A DNA stretch of 7,620 nt from JBFXDI01 sp050181295 (GCA_050181295.1 JBFXDI010000169.1:1-7620); one strand, 5' to 3'. Counted from the first letter of the stretch, positions 1-5,963 are shown. The notes: generated by a model from the letters alone, not told the origin. Made by a program: numbers and translations.

Positions 1-602
1 GACCGTTCCGGGCGGCGCGCCTCTATGAGGAAGGCGAGCAGCAGCGCCGCCACGGCCATGCTCATGGCGACGGCTTGGGCCGCGTAAAGCGAGATGCCGT
101 AGAGCAGGCCGCCAAGCACCGGCCCCACGATGACGGTGAGCTGCCAGGTGGCGGAGGAGCAGGCGGAGGCGGCCGAAAACTGCTCGCGCGGCACGAGCGT
201 TGGGGCGAGCGCCGCGGCGGCGGGCCAGTAGAAGGCGCGCGTCGCGGCCAGAAGCGCCACCAGGGCGAGTATGAGGGAGAAGCCAGCCTCCGTGGCCTCG
301 AGCACCGTGAACAAAGCCAGCATGAGGACAAGGTCCACGGCGACGCAGGCCGCCATGATGCGGTGACGCGGATAGCGATCCGCTGCGGTCCCGGCGATGA
401 TGGCGAGTGCCGCGGACGGCAGGAACTGCACAAGGCCGATCAGGCCGAGATTGAGCGCGCTCTTGGTGGTCGCATAGACATGCCAGCCGAGCGACACGGT
501 CACGATTTCGAGGCCGAGCGCGAACAACGCCGTCGCCAGCACATAGAGGCGGAAATTCCGGTTCCGGAGCACCGTCAAGGCGTTGGGGTGGGTCAATGCC
601 AT
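1..602 (-). CDS. MFS transporter, N-terminal 200 residues (3' end outside window)
   Basis: This is the N-terminal half of a major facilitator superfamily permease, an inner-membrane secondary transporter, probably an exporter; the substrate is unknown. The reading frame is open from the ATG at 602-600 to the window edge. The protein begins MALTHPNALTVLRNRNFRLY, a typical MFS cytoplasmic start, and then shows about five to six hydrophobic segments (roughly residues 20-38, 46-67, 77-97, 103-122 and 145-190). The loop after the second helix carries AGTAADRYPRHR, a recognisable MFS motif A (G-x-x-x-D-R-x-x-R-x). It resembles the MFS_3/enterobactin-exporter-like group, but that is only a resemblance. 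The start lies one base past the TGA of the upstream EamA gene and has no clear Shine-Dalgarno of its own, so translation is probably coupled. The C-terminal half is missing only because the window ends. Confidence 0.88.
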   Translation of the reverse strand, partial: MALTHPNALTVLRNRNFRLYVLATALFALGLEIVTVSLGWHVYATTKSALNLGLIGLVQFLPSAALAIIAGTAADRYPRHRIMAACVAVDLVLMLALFTVLEATEAGFSLILALVALLAATRAFYWPAAAALAPTLVPREQFSAASACSSATWQLTVIVGPVLGGLLYGISLYAAQAVAMSMAVAALLLAFLIEARRPER

Positions 603-603
603 G

Positions 604-1509
604 TCAGGCGCGCCGGAACGGATTGATGGCGATGCCGGCGGCCGTCAGCAGCAGCGCCGCTCCGAAAACCTCCCGAAGTCCAAGCGGCTCGCCATAGGTG
701 ACGTAGCCGAGGAGCAGCGCCACAACGGGCGCGATGAAGGCGTAGAGGCCGGCGCGCGGCGCGCCCCAGTCGCGCACCAGCCGCAGGTAGATGGTGTAGG
801 CGACGATGGTGCCGAGGAAGACGAGGAAGCCCATGGCGGCGAGCGGGGCAGGAGCGAGGAGGGCGCGAAGCTGCGACATGGTCGGCGGCTCGACCAGGAA
901 GGCCAGCGCGAAGAGCCCTGCAGCGCCGACGATGGCGTGCGCGGCCGTGAGCTGCAACGGCGTGAAGGTGGCGAGCAGCGGACGCGAGAAGATCGATCCG
1001 ACGCAATAACTGAAGGTCGCTACGACGATGGCAAGCGCTCCCCAGAGCTCCATCACATGGCCCGACATGTCCGCCTTGCCCCAGAGCAGCACCAGAAGGC
1101 CGCCGCAGCCGAGGAGCAGCGCCAGGCCGTGGCGCCAGGTAGGTGCTTCCTCGCCGAAGACGATGGCTAGGCCGTAGAGGAAGATCACCACCAGTGGCAG
1201 GTTGATGAGGCCCGCCATGCCCGAAGGCACGTGCCCGACGCCCCAGAAAAGGAGGCCCGAGGCGAACGCATTGACCAGCAGCCCCGTCAGCACGACGCGG
1301 GTGATCCAGGTTCCCGCGAAAGCCTTCAGCACTCCGCGCGTCATGCATGCGAGGAGGAGGCCGACGATCAGATAGCGGACGGCGCTCACGAAGACCGGCG
1401 GCGCGGCGGTGACGGCCGTCTTGATGGCGATCCAGGAGGTTCCCCAGAGCGCAGCCATGAGAAGGAAGAGAACGAGGTTCGTTCCCCCGTAGCGGGAAGG
1501 GCTTGGCAT
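604..1509 (-). CDS. EamA/DMT-superfamily transporter
   Basis: A 301-residue inner-membrane transporter of the drug/metabolite (DMT, EamA) superfamily, the usual length for this ten-helix family. Two homologous halves are visible. The first opens with LVLFLLMAALWGTSWIAIKT (from about residue 12), the typical ALWG(T/S) first-helix signature; the second starts near residue 150 (ALAIVVATFSYCVGSIF). The second half ends in PVVALLLGYVTYGEPLGLRE, the conserved P-x-x-A-x-x-x-G-x-x-x-x-x-E-x-L pattern. Members export amino acids, metabolites or drugs; the substrate cannot be read here. The ATG at 1509 sits directly before the first helix and has no good Shine-Dalgarno. The gene starts only 30 nt after the terminator hairpin of the binding-protein gene, so it depends either on read-through or on a promoter hidden around 1510-1570. 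It is followed one base later by the MFS gene, forming a likely two-transporter operon. Confidence 0.93.
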   Translation of the reverse strand: MPSPSRYGGTNLVLFLLMAALWGTSWIAIKTAVTAAPPVFVSAVRYLIVGLLLACMTRGVLKAFAGTWITRVVLTGLLVNAFASGLLFWGVGHVPSGMAGLINLPLVVIFLYGLAIVFGEEAPTWRHGLALLLGCGGLLVLLWGKADMSGHVMELWGALAIVVATFSYCVGSIFSRPLLATFTPLQLTAAHAIVGAAGLFALAFLVEPPTMSQLRALLAPAPLAAMGFLVFLGTIVAYTIYLRLVRDWGAPRAGLYAFIAPVVALLLGYVTYGEPLGLREVFGAALLLTAAGIAINPFRRA

Positions 1510-1539
1510 CAGGCGTTCACTACGGGGCTACAAGAAAGG

Positions 1540-1570
1540 CCTTCGGGCCGGGATGCGCCCGGCCCGAAGG
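1540..1570 (-). terminator. Rho-independent terminator after the binding-protein gene
   Basis: A perfect 13-bp inverted repeat (CCTTCGGGCCGGG at 1540-1552 and its complement at 1558-1570) encloses a 5-nt loop. It begins 9 bases after the stop codon at 1580. On the minus strand the stem is followed by CTTTCTTG, a modest T-rich tract, so termination may be partial. It separates the highly expressed type of gene (periplasmic binding protein) from the downstream exporter genes. Confidence 0.75.
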
Positions 1571-1579
1571 ACAGGCAGG

Positions 1580-2620
1580 CTATTTCGCCGCCTGGATCTC
1601 CGAGACGGCCTTGGCATAGGTCTTCTGGGTCTCGCCGAGATCCCGCAGCGCCTCGTACTTCACGAGGTCGGCGGGCGACATGGAGAGGTTCGGATACTGC
1701 TCGTAGAGGCCCTTGTCGAGGGCTTCCATGGCGGCCTTGTTGGGCACCTTGTAGAGGATGTTGGAGGCGACCCAGGTGCCGACCTCCGGACGCAGCACGT
1801 AGTCGATGAACTTCTGCGCCGCCTCCTGGTTGCCCGACTTCATCACCACCATGGTGTCGACCCAGAGGTCCGATCCCTCCTTCGGCACCACGTACTTGAT
1901 GTCCTTGTTCTCGGTGATGCCGTAGTTGCACCAGCCGTCCCAGGCCTGCACGAGCACGGCCTCGCCGGAGACGAGCTTGGAATAGAAGGTCGTGTCGTCG
2001 TAGGCCAGCAGCCCCTTCTTGGCCTCTATGAGCAGGGCCTTGGCGGCCTCGATCTTAGCTGCGTCCGTCTCGTTCACCGAGGCTCCGGTTGCCAGCAGGC
2101 CAGCGCCCATGAGCCAGCGGTCGGTCGCGAGCATGGTGATCTTGCCCCGCACACCGTCGGCGGGTTTGAGAAGGTCCATCCAGCTCTGCGGCGCGGCCTT
2201 CACGATGTCGGAGCGGTAGCAGAGGCCCGTCGTGCCCCAGGCATAGGGCACCGAGATCTTGTTGCCGGGATCGTGGGCGAGGTTCGTCGCCTCCGGATAG
2301 AGGTTGGAGAGATTGGGGATCTTCGCGTGGTCGAGCTCGGCGGCGAGGCCGAGCTTGCTCAAAGCTTCCGCGAAGGGCGCGGAAACGAACACGACGTCGA
2401 AGCCCTTGCCGCCGGAGGCCACGAGCTTGCCCATGATCTCCTCGTTGGTGGCATGGACCGAGGCCTCCGCCTCGATGCCCGTGTCGCGCTTGAAGTTCTC
2501 CAGTAGGTCCTTCGGCATGTAGCCGTCCCAGTTGGAGATGACGATCTTCTCGGCCATGGCGTCACCCGCGAAGGCGATGGCGAGCGCCATTGCGCAGCCC
2601 AGAACTCTCAAGTACTTCAT
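1580..2620 (-). CDS. Periplasmic polyamine-type ABC transporter substrate-binding protein (PotD/PotF-like)
   Basis: A 346-residue extracellular solute-binding protein, the usual length for spermidine/putrescine binding proteins. Residues 1-23 form a signal peptide with a basic start, a hydrophobic core and an AMA cleavage site before EKIVISNW, so the mature protein is periplasmic. Family hallmarks follow in order: NWDGYMP (30-36), DTGIEAE, a FDVVFVSAPF segment, the hinge PYAWGTTGLCYR, and AWDGW where relatives carry ligand-contacting W and D residues. These match the PotD/PotF fold (SBP_bac_8 type), but the ligand pocket is not identical, so the ligand could be putrescine, spermidine or another amine. 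No permease or ATPase gene is visible beside it, so it is orphaned within this window. A clear Shine-Dalgarno (GGGAGG, 2632-2627) fixes the start. The divergent FAD oxidoreductase suggests amine uptake coupled to oxidation. Confidence 0.93.
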   Translation of the reverse strand: MKYLRVLGCAMALAIAFAGDAMAEKIVISNWDGYMPKDLLENFKRDTGIEAEASVHATNEEIMGKLVASGGKGFDVVFVSAPFAEALSKLGLAAELDHAKIPNLSNLYPEATNLAHDPGNKISVPYAWGTTGLCYRSDIVKAAPQSWMDLLKPADGVRGKITMLATDRWLMGAGLLATGASVNETDAAKIEAAKALLIEAKKGLLAYDDTTFYSKLVSGEAVLVQAWDGWCNYGITENKDIKYVVPKEGSDLWVDTMVVMKSGNQEAAQKFIDYVLRPEVGTWVASNILYKVPNKAAMEALDKGLYEQYPNLSMSPADLVKYEALRDLGETQKTYAKAVSEIQAAK

Positions 2621-2721
2621 CGATGCCCTCCCTTGGCCTCTAGCGGCGGTTCCGCAACCTTGGGGATCATAGCCTCACTCCCACCCCCGGCCACAAGGGG
2701 GCGGTTCCGACATCGCTTACC
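2621..2721. promoter_or_regulatory. Divergent promoter region with repeated 10-mer
   Basis: This 101-bp gap separates the divergently transcribed binding protein and FAD oxidoreductase and must hold both promoters. The 10-mer GGCGGTTCCG occurs twice in direct orientation (2645-2654 and 2700-2709), 55 bp apart, close to five helical turns. Its core is a small inverted repeat (CGG-TT-CCG), as expected of an operator. A minus-strand -10-like TATGAT (2671-2666) has a poor -35 partner, TTGTGG (2696-2691), at a wide 19-bp spacing. I see no convincing plus-strand promoter. The call of a shared regulated region is inference. Confidence 0.4.
2627..2632 (-). promoter_or_regulatory. Shine-Dalgarno of the binding-protein gene
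   Basis: Read on the minus strand, GGGAGG stands 6 bases before the ATG at 2620. It is one of the best ribosome binding sites in the window and fits a binding protein made in excess. Confidence 0.75.
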
Positions 2722-4068
2722 ATGCGCCTCTACGAGCCCTCGGCCTATGATTTCTCCCGCCCGGTGGACAGCCACTGGGAGGCAACGGCCGGGCCCTTGG
2801 GATTTGCGCCCGAGGCGCTGTCGGGCGGCACGATCGCGGACGTGGCCATCATCGGGGGCGGCTATACGGGACTGCATGCGGCCCTGCGGCTGACGCGCGA
2901 CTTCGGCATGGACACCGTGGTGCTGGAGGCAGGCCATATCGGCTGGGGCGCGTCGGGCCGCAACGGCGGCTTCTGCTGCCTCGGCTCCTCGAAGCTCTCG
3001 CCCGCGGAGACGATCGCGAAGTTTGGACTGGACGCCGCGCGAAGCTTCCACGACGCGCAGCGCCAGGCGGTCGAGCACGTGGAAGCATTCCTTGCCGAGC
3101 ACGGCATCGACGCCGACCGCACCGATCACGGCGAGCTACAGCTCGCCCACAAGCCGAACCGGATACGGGAGCTGAAGGAAGAGCAGGCGTTCCTGAAAGC
3201 CACGTTCGGCGTCCGCCATCGCTTTCTCGATCGTGAGGAGCTCGCGGCTCGGGGGACGGCCGGGCCGCTCTTCCATGCCGGGCTGCTCGGACCCCTGGGC
3301 TTCGGCCTGCATCCGCTGAAATATCTGCGCGGGCTTGCGCGCGTCGCGCATGGCGCGGGCGTGCGCCTCCTTCCGGGGAGCGCCGTCACGGGATGGTGCG
3401 AGGAGGCGGGCCTGCATGTGCTTTCCACGCCGCAGGGCGACGTGCGAGCGAAGCATGTGCTCGTGGCGACCAACGGCTTCACCGATGAGGCCATTCCTCC
3501 CGAGCTCTCCGGAACGCTTCTGCCGGCGTTATCCACCATCATCGTCACGCGCCGCCTGACAGACGCCGAAAGGGCCGCCCAGGGCTGGACCAGCACGCTC
3601 GTGTCCTACGACACGCGGAACCTCCTGCACTATTTTCGGCTCCTGCCCTCCGGCCACTTCCTGTTCGGGGGCAGGGGCGGGACGAGCGCGACGCCGGAGG
3701 CGCTCGCCGCGTTCGCGAGGCGACTGAGATCCACTTTCGAGGCCATGTTCCCGGCCTGGGCGCATATCGAGACCGAGCACCGCTGGTCCGGCCTCGTCTG
3801 CCTCACCCTCGGGCGCACGCCCTATGCCGGTCCCATTCCAGGCCGGGAGAGGTCGTGGCTGTCGGCCGCCTATCACGGCAACGGCGTCGCCATGGCAAGC
3901 CATGCGGGAGCCCGCATGGCCGATCTCATTGCCGGGCGGCTGACATACGAGCAGGCGTTTCCAGCCGTCATGCGCGTCCCGCCGGCGCGCTTTCCCTTGC
4001 CAGGCTTGCGGCGCGCCTTGCTCCGGGCCGTTTACCTGGGTTTCGGGCTCAGGGACGAGTGGCTCTAG
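2722..4068 (+). CDS. FAD-dependent oxidoreductase, DAO family (gamma-glutamylputrescine oxidase-like)
   Basis: A 448-residue flavoenzyme of the glycine oxidase/D-amino-acid oxidase (DAO) family. The N-terminal FAD-binding Rossmann fold is plain: DVAIIGGGYTGLHAALRL (40-57) with the G-x-G-x-x-G loop, the ribose-binding glutamate in VVLEAG (E69), and GWGASGRNGGF (74-84). The C-terminal flavin contact YHGNGV lies late in the protein, after LGRTPYAGPIPG. The order of motifs and the length match PuuB/OrdL-type enzymes, which oxidise gamma-glutamylputrescine or similar secondary and primary amines to an aldehyde with release of peroxide. The exact substrate is inferred mainly from the divergent polyamine-type binding protein. 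The cytoplasm is the expected location, as no signal peptide is seen. The purine-rich AAGGGGG lies about 17 bases before the ATG, too far for an ideal Shine-Dalgarno, so the start is moderately secure; the Rossmann fold begins at a normal distance from it. Confidence 0.9.
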   Translation: MRLYEPSAYDFSRPVDSHWEATAGPLGFAPEALSGGTIADVAIIGGGYTGLHAALRLTRDFGMDTVVLEAGHIGWGASGRNGGFCCLGSSKLSPAETIAKFGLDAARSFHDAQRQAVEHVEAFLAEHGIDADRTDHGELQLAHKPNRIRELKEEQAFLKATFGVRHRFLDREELAARGTAGPLFHAGLLGPLGFGLHPLKYLRGLARVAHGAGVRLLPGSAVTGWCEEAGLHVLSTPQGDVRAKHVLVATNGFTDEAIPPELSGTLLPALSTIIVTRRLTDAERAAQGWTSTLVSYDTRNLLHYFRLLPSGHFLFGGRGGTSATPEALAAFARRLRSTFEAMFPAWAHIETEHRWSGLVCLTLGRTPYAGPIPGRERSWLSAAYHGNGVAMASHAGARMADLIAGRLTYEQAFPAVMRVPPARFPLPGLRRALLRAVYLGFGLRDEWL

Positions 4069-4305
4069 CGGGTCGATCCCACTGTGGCGGATGCGCAACG
4101 CTTGGGCGAATTCTGCTTGCCGGACCCCGTTTGCGCATTGATCGCGGGCAAGGAATCGCCGTTAATGGGCTCAGCCAAGTTCCTGGCGCTGGCGAGACAT
4201 CGCTGCGGGGTTAAGCCGCCGGGAATTGAGTGGCTCTCAATCATTTTGAGACTCATGCGGTCTGCGAAATGAGGGGAATAGGGGGCGCCGGGGGGCACCT
4301 CCCTG
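4069..4305. other. 237-bp stretch without a convincing gene; possible ncRNA or decayed sequence
   Basis: Nothing here is supported as a protein gene. A GTG-started 62-codon frame (4084-4272, plus) and a 77-codon frame on the minus strand have weak third-position G/C bias compared with neighbours and no family features. G+C drops (34 of 60 at 4201-4260). An imperfect hairpin is visible: TGAG (4227-4230) plus TCTCAA (4235-4240) pair with TTGAGACTCA (4246-4255), leaving a 4-nt bulge and a 5-nt loop. The stretch ends directly at a very strong terminator, so it is either a long 3' untranslated region of the oxidoreductase gene, a small RNA, or a gene remnant. Confidence 0.45.
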
Positions 4306-4337
4306 AAAGGTCCGGTGTGCGCACACCGGACCTTTTT
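4306..4337 (+). terminator. Strong Rho-independent terminator, perfect 30-nt palindrome
   Basis: Positions 4306-4335 form a perfect palindrome with 15-nt arms (AAAGGTCCGGTGTGC and its complement), followed by a run of five T (4333-4337). It can fold into a long GC-rich hairpin, with the centre GTGTGCGCACAC providing the loop. It lies 238 bases past the oxidoreductase stop and 60 bases before the presumed original ppk2 ATG. On the minus strand the flanking sequence is CCTTTCAGG, so termination there would be weaker. Confidence 0.88.
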
Positions 4338-4362
4338 ACATTCCGGGGAGCCGCGCTATCCT
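4335..4362 (+). promoter_or_regulatory. Candidate sigma-70-type promoter for ppk2
   Basis: TTTACA (4335-4340) and TATCCT (4357-4362) are 16 bp apart and match the -35 and -10 consensus at five and four positions. The -35 uses the T-run of the preceding terminator. The -10 is flanked by an inverted repeat, CCGCG (4351-4355) and CGCGG (4364-4368), which could be an operator. Transcription would start near 4369, giving a leader of about 28 nt before the ATG at 4397. The assignment rests on motif match alone. Confidence 0.4.
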
Positions 4363-4386
4363 CCGCGGATCCATCTCCCCTGTGCT

Positions 4387-4408
4387 GAGGATCCCCATGG
4401 CCAAGTAG
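4387..4408 (+). promoter_or_regulatory. Shine-Dalgarno plus 3-codon frame ending in TAG: interrupted original ppk2 start
   Basis: GAGGAT (4387-4392) lies 4 bases before ATG-GCC-AAG-TAG (4397-4408). This frame is the ppk2 frame: 4397 to 4490 is exactly 31 codons. The codons after the TAG read KSARRKAKASADIWSLDHDA and onward without another stop, and 22 of 27 have G or C at the third position, as in real genes here. The simplest reading is that the gene once began MAKKKSARRK and that a single AAG-to-TAG change broke it after codon 3. A true 3-codon leader peptide is the alternative. Confidence 0.7.
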
Positions 4409-4489
4409 AAATCCGCAAGGCGGAAGGCGAAAGCCTCCGCCGACATCTGGTCGCTCGACCACGACGCGCTGCCGGCGGCTGTCGAGAAA

Positions 4490-5272
4490 ATGGCGTTCCC
4501 GCACGGCGACTACGCCTACGACGAACCGATCGAGGACAAGAGCTACGACAAGCAGCTCAAGGCGCTGCAGATCGAGCTCGTGAAGCTGCAGGCCTGGGTG
4601 AAGGCCAAGGGCGAGCGGGTGGTCTGCCTCTTCGAGGGCCGAGATACGGCCGGCAAGGGAGGCACGATCCAGCGCATCACCGCCGAGATCAATCCGCGCC
4701 AGGCGCATGTGGTGGCGCTCGACAAGCCGACCGATGTCGAGCTCGGCCAATGGTACTTCCAGCGCTACGTCGCCCACTTGCCGCACCGGGGCAACATGGC
4801 CCTCTTCGACCGCTCCTGGTACAACCGTCCGGGCGTCGAGCGCGTCATGGGCTTCTGCACCGAGGCGCAGGTTAGACAGTTCTTCCGCGAGCTGCCCGAG
4901 TTCGAGGGCATGCTGGTTCGCGACGGCATCCGCCTCTTCAAGTTCTGGCTGACGGTCAGCCGCGCCGAGCAGCTCAAGCGCTTCTACAAGCGCAAGACCG
5001 ATCCCCTGAAGACCTGGAAGCTTTCGCCCGTTGACGTGAAGGCAGTGTCCAAGTGGGACGAGTACACGGCTGCCATAGCGGACCTTCTGGAGAAGACGGA
5101 CACCAGGGAAGCGCCCTGGACGGTGGTCGACGCCAACGAGCAGAAGCGCGCGCGGCTCGAATGCATGCGGGTGGTGCTCGGCGCCTTCGACTATGACGGC
5201 AAGGAGAAGACCGTCGTTGGCAAGCCGGATCCGAAGCTCGTCCTCACGGCCAGGCAGTTTCTGAAACGATAG
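4490..5272 (+). CDS. ppk2: Polyphosphate kinase 2 (PPK2, class I type)
   Basis: PPK2 transfers phosphate between inorganic polyphosphate and nucleotides; class I enzymes mainly make NTP from NDP in the cytoplasm. The 260 residues from the ATG at 4490 hold the complete core: Walker A FEGRDTAGKGGT (48-59, lysine 56), a Walker-B-like ALFDRSWYNRPGVERVMGF (104-122, D107), and the lid region KRFYKRKTDPLKTWKLSP (163-180) with SKWDEY after it. Annotation from 4490 is the cautious choice because an in-frame TAG at 4406-4408 separates it from the better-placed start at 4397, which would give 291 codons. No other ATG, GTG or TTG lies between; a CTG at 4469 is in frame. The Shine-Dalgarno before 4490 is poor (GAGAAA directly upstream), so expression may depend on reinitiation and be low. 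The lost part is mostly a basic tail plus one short helix, outside the catalytic motifs, so the enzyme could still work. It ends 12 bases from the convergent toxin gene. Confidence 0.92.
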   Translation: MAFPHGDYAYDEPIEDKSYDKQLKALQIELVKLQAWVKAKGERVVCLFEGRDTAGKGGTIQRITAEINPRQAHVVALDKPTDVELGQWYFQRYVAHLPHRGNMALFDRSWYNRPGVERVMGFCTEAQVRQFFRELPEFEGMLVRDGIRLFKFWLTVSRAEQLKRFYKRKTDPLKTWKLSPVDVKAVSKWDEYTAAIADLLEKTDTREAPWTVVDANEQKRARLECMRVVLGAFDYDGKEKTVVGKPDPKLVLTARQFLKR

Positions 5273-5284
5273 GTTCGAGACCTG

Positions 5285-5650
5285 CTATGTCCGAAATCGC
5301 GCGAGTGGCCGTCGCCGCACGCGCGTGTGTTCGACGACCGTGAAAAAGCCGAGAAAGTCCTCACCAAAGCTGTCGATGGCAAATCTGAGACGTTCCCACT
5401 TCAGCTGCCGCCGCCCGGGCGGGACGCGCAGTAAAACTATAGCGGGACTGTCGATGCGGCTTCGAAATGCGAATTCCCCAAAGTCCTTGTCTTCGGTGAG
5501 AAGAATGCGTTGCTCTCTGCTGGCTCTGTCGAGGACGGCGTCGTCCGTTTCTCCGGCCGCTTCCTCAGCCACGTAGACGACATCGTGCCCCGCTTGTCGA
5601 AGTAAGGTTACGATTGCTGAATCGACGCATTCGTCGGCGAGCCACCTCAA
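5285..5650 (-). CDS. DUF5615 PIN-like protein, probable toxin of a toxin-antitoxin pair
   Basis: A 121-residue protein of the DUF5615 family, which has a PIN-like nuclease fold and is usually paired with a DUF433 gene. Visible acidic signature residues are D6 and E7 in RWLADE, D36-D37, and the characteristic TEDKDFGEF (52-60) with D54 and D56. PIN-type toxins cleave RNA; activity of this one is inferred. The start codon is TTG (5650-5648). It is chosen because the family normally begins M-(R/K)-(F/W)-L-x-D, which fits exactly here. It is 6 bases after the antitoxin-like gene's stop, so the pair is one operon with likely translational coupling. G+C is clearly lower than in neighbours (29 of 60 at 5461-5520), suggesting acquisition. 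The gene converges on ppk2 with only 12 bases between stops and no visible terminator. Confidence 0.85.
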   Translation of the reverse strand: MRWLADECVDSAIVTLLRQAGHDVVYVAEEAAGETDDAVLDRASREQRILLTEDKDFGEFAFRSRIDSPAIVLLRVPPGRRQLKWERLRFAIDSFGEDFLGFFTVVEHTRVRRRPLARFRT

Positions 5651-5656
5651 GGCGGA

Positions 5657-5878
5657 TCATCCGAACAAAACTTCTTCATCCGCGAGGTAGTCGGCTGCGA
5701 AAGCTTGGGCAGCCTTTATATCGTCCGCCGTCAAACGGGGGTGGTCCGACAGAATGGTTTCGGGAGAAATCCCGGCGCCGAGCTTACGCAGGATGATCTC
5801 CACGGGCACTCTCGTTCCGCGGACGACGGGCTTTCCGCCCATGATCTTCGGATCGATCACTATTCGTTCGTGTGCCAT
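5657..5878 (-). CDS. DUF433 protein, probable antitoxin
   Basis: A 73-residue DUF433 protein, the usual size. Its start, MAHERIVIDPKIMGGKPVVR followed by GTRVPVEIIL, is the signature of the family: I-x-x-x-P-x-I-x-x-G-K-P-x-(I/V)-x-G-T-R-(I/V)-x-V. A second conserved block, YP-like SDHPRLTADDIKAAQAFAADY, corresponds to the helix-turn-helix-like helices. It is expected to neutralise the DUF5615 partner and to repress its own operon. An ATG at 5932 would give 91 residues, but that start lies in the terminator region. The ATG at 5878 has a strong GGAGG 5 bases upstream and begins exactly where family members begin. The promoter must lie within the about 55 bases up to the terminator, or the operon is read through from the DUF2852 gene; I see no clear -35/-10. 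Confidence 0.87.
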   Translation of the reverse strand: MAHERIVIDPKIMGGKPVVRGTRVPVEIILRKLGAGISPETILSDHPRLTADDIKAAQAFAADYLADEEVLFG

Positions 5879-5879
5879 T

Positions 5880-5893
5880 CTGGCCTCCGCCAG
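5880..5893 (-). promoter_or_regulatory. Shine-Dalgarno of the DUF433 gene inside a small hairpin
   Basis: On the minus strand CTGGC (5893-5889) and GCCAG (5884-5880) are perfect 5-bp arms around GGAG, the core of the ribosome binding site. The hairpin ends one base before the ATG at 5878. The site decides the start of the antitoxin-like gene. Whether the fold tunes translation is open. Confidence 0.5.
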
Positions 5894-5933
5894 CATCCTC
5901 TCGACTGCCCTAGTAGCCCAACATGGAGCCAAG

Positions 5934-5963
5934 AAAAAGGCCGGAGCGGGTCCGGCCTTTTTT
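5934..5963 (-). terminator. Bidirectional Rho-independent terminator
   Basis: AAAAAGGCCGGA (5934-5945) pairs perfectly with TCCGGCCTTTTT (5951-5962) around a 5-nt loop GCGGG. The stem is flanked by T-runs in both directions. It begins 5 bases after the stop of the DUF2852 gene at 5969, so it mainly ends that minus-strand transcript, and it isolates the toxin-antitoxin pair downstream. Confidence 0.9.

Noticed and set aside
1553..2506. Plus-strand open frame of 317 codons opposite the binding-protein gene
   Set aside because: Low-complexity, histidine- and glycine-rich translation without domains; the minus strand encodes a complete secreted binding protein with ribosome site and terminator.
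2594..2605. Lipobox-like VLGC at residues 6-9 of the binding protein
   Set aside because: The cysteine is too close to the N-terminus, before the hydrophobic core; the AMA signal-peptidase-I site after residue 23 fits better.
4084..4272. Possible 62-codon gene in the gap before ppk2
   Set aside because: GTG start without a ribosome site, weak third-position bias and no recognisable family.
5879..5932. Longer start (ATG at 5932) for the DUF433 gene
   Set aside because: It reaches the terminator stem and adds residues foreign to the family; the ATG at 5878 has the strong GGAGG and the family start.
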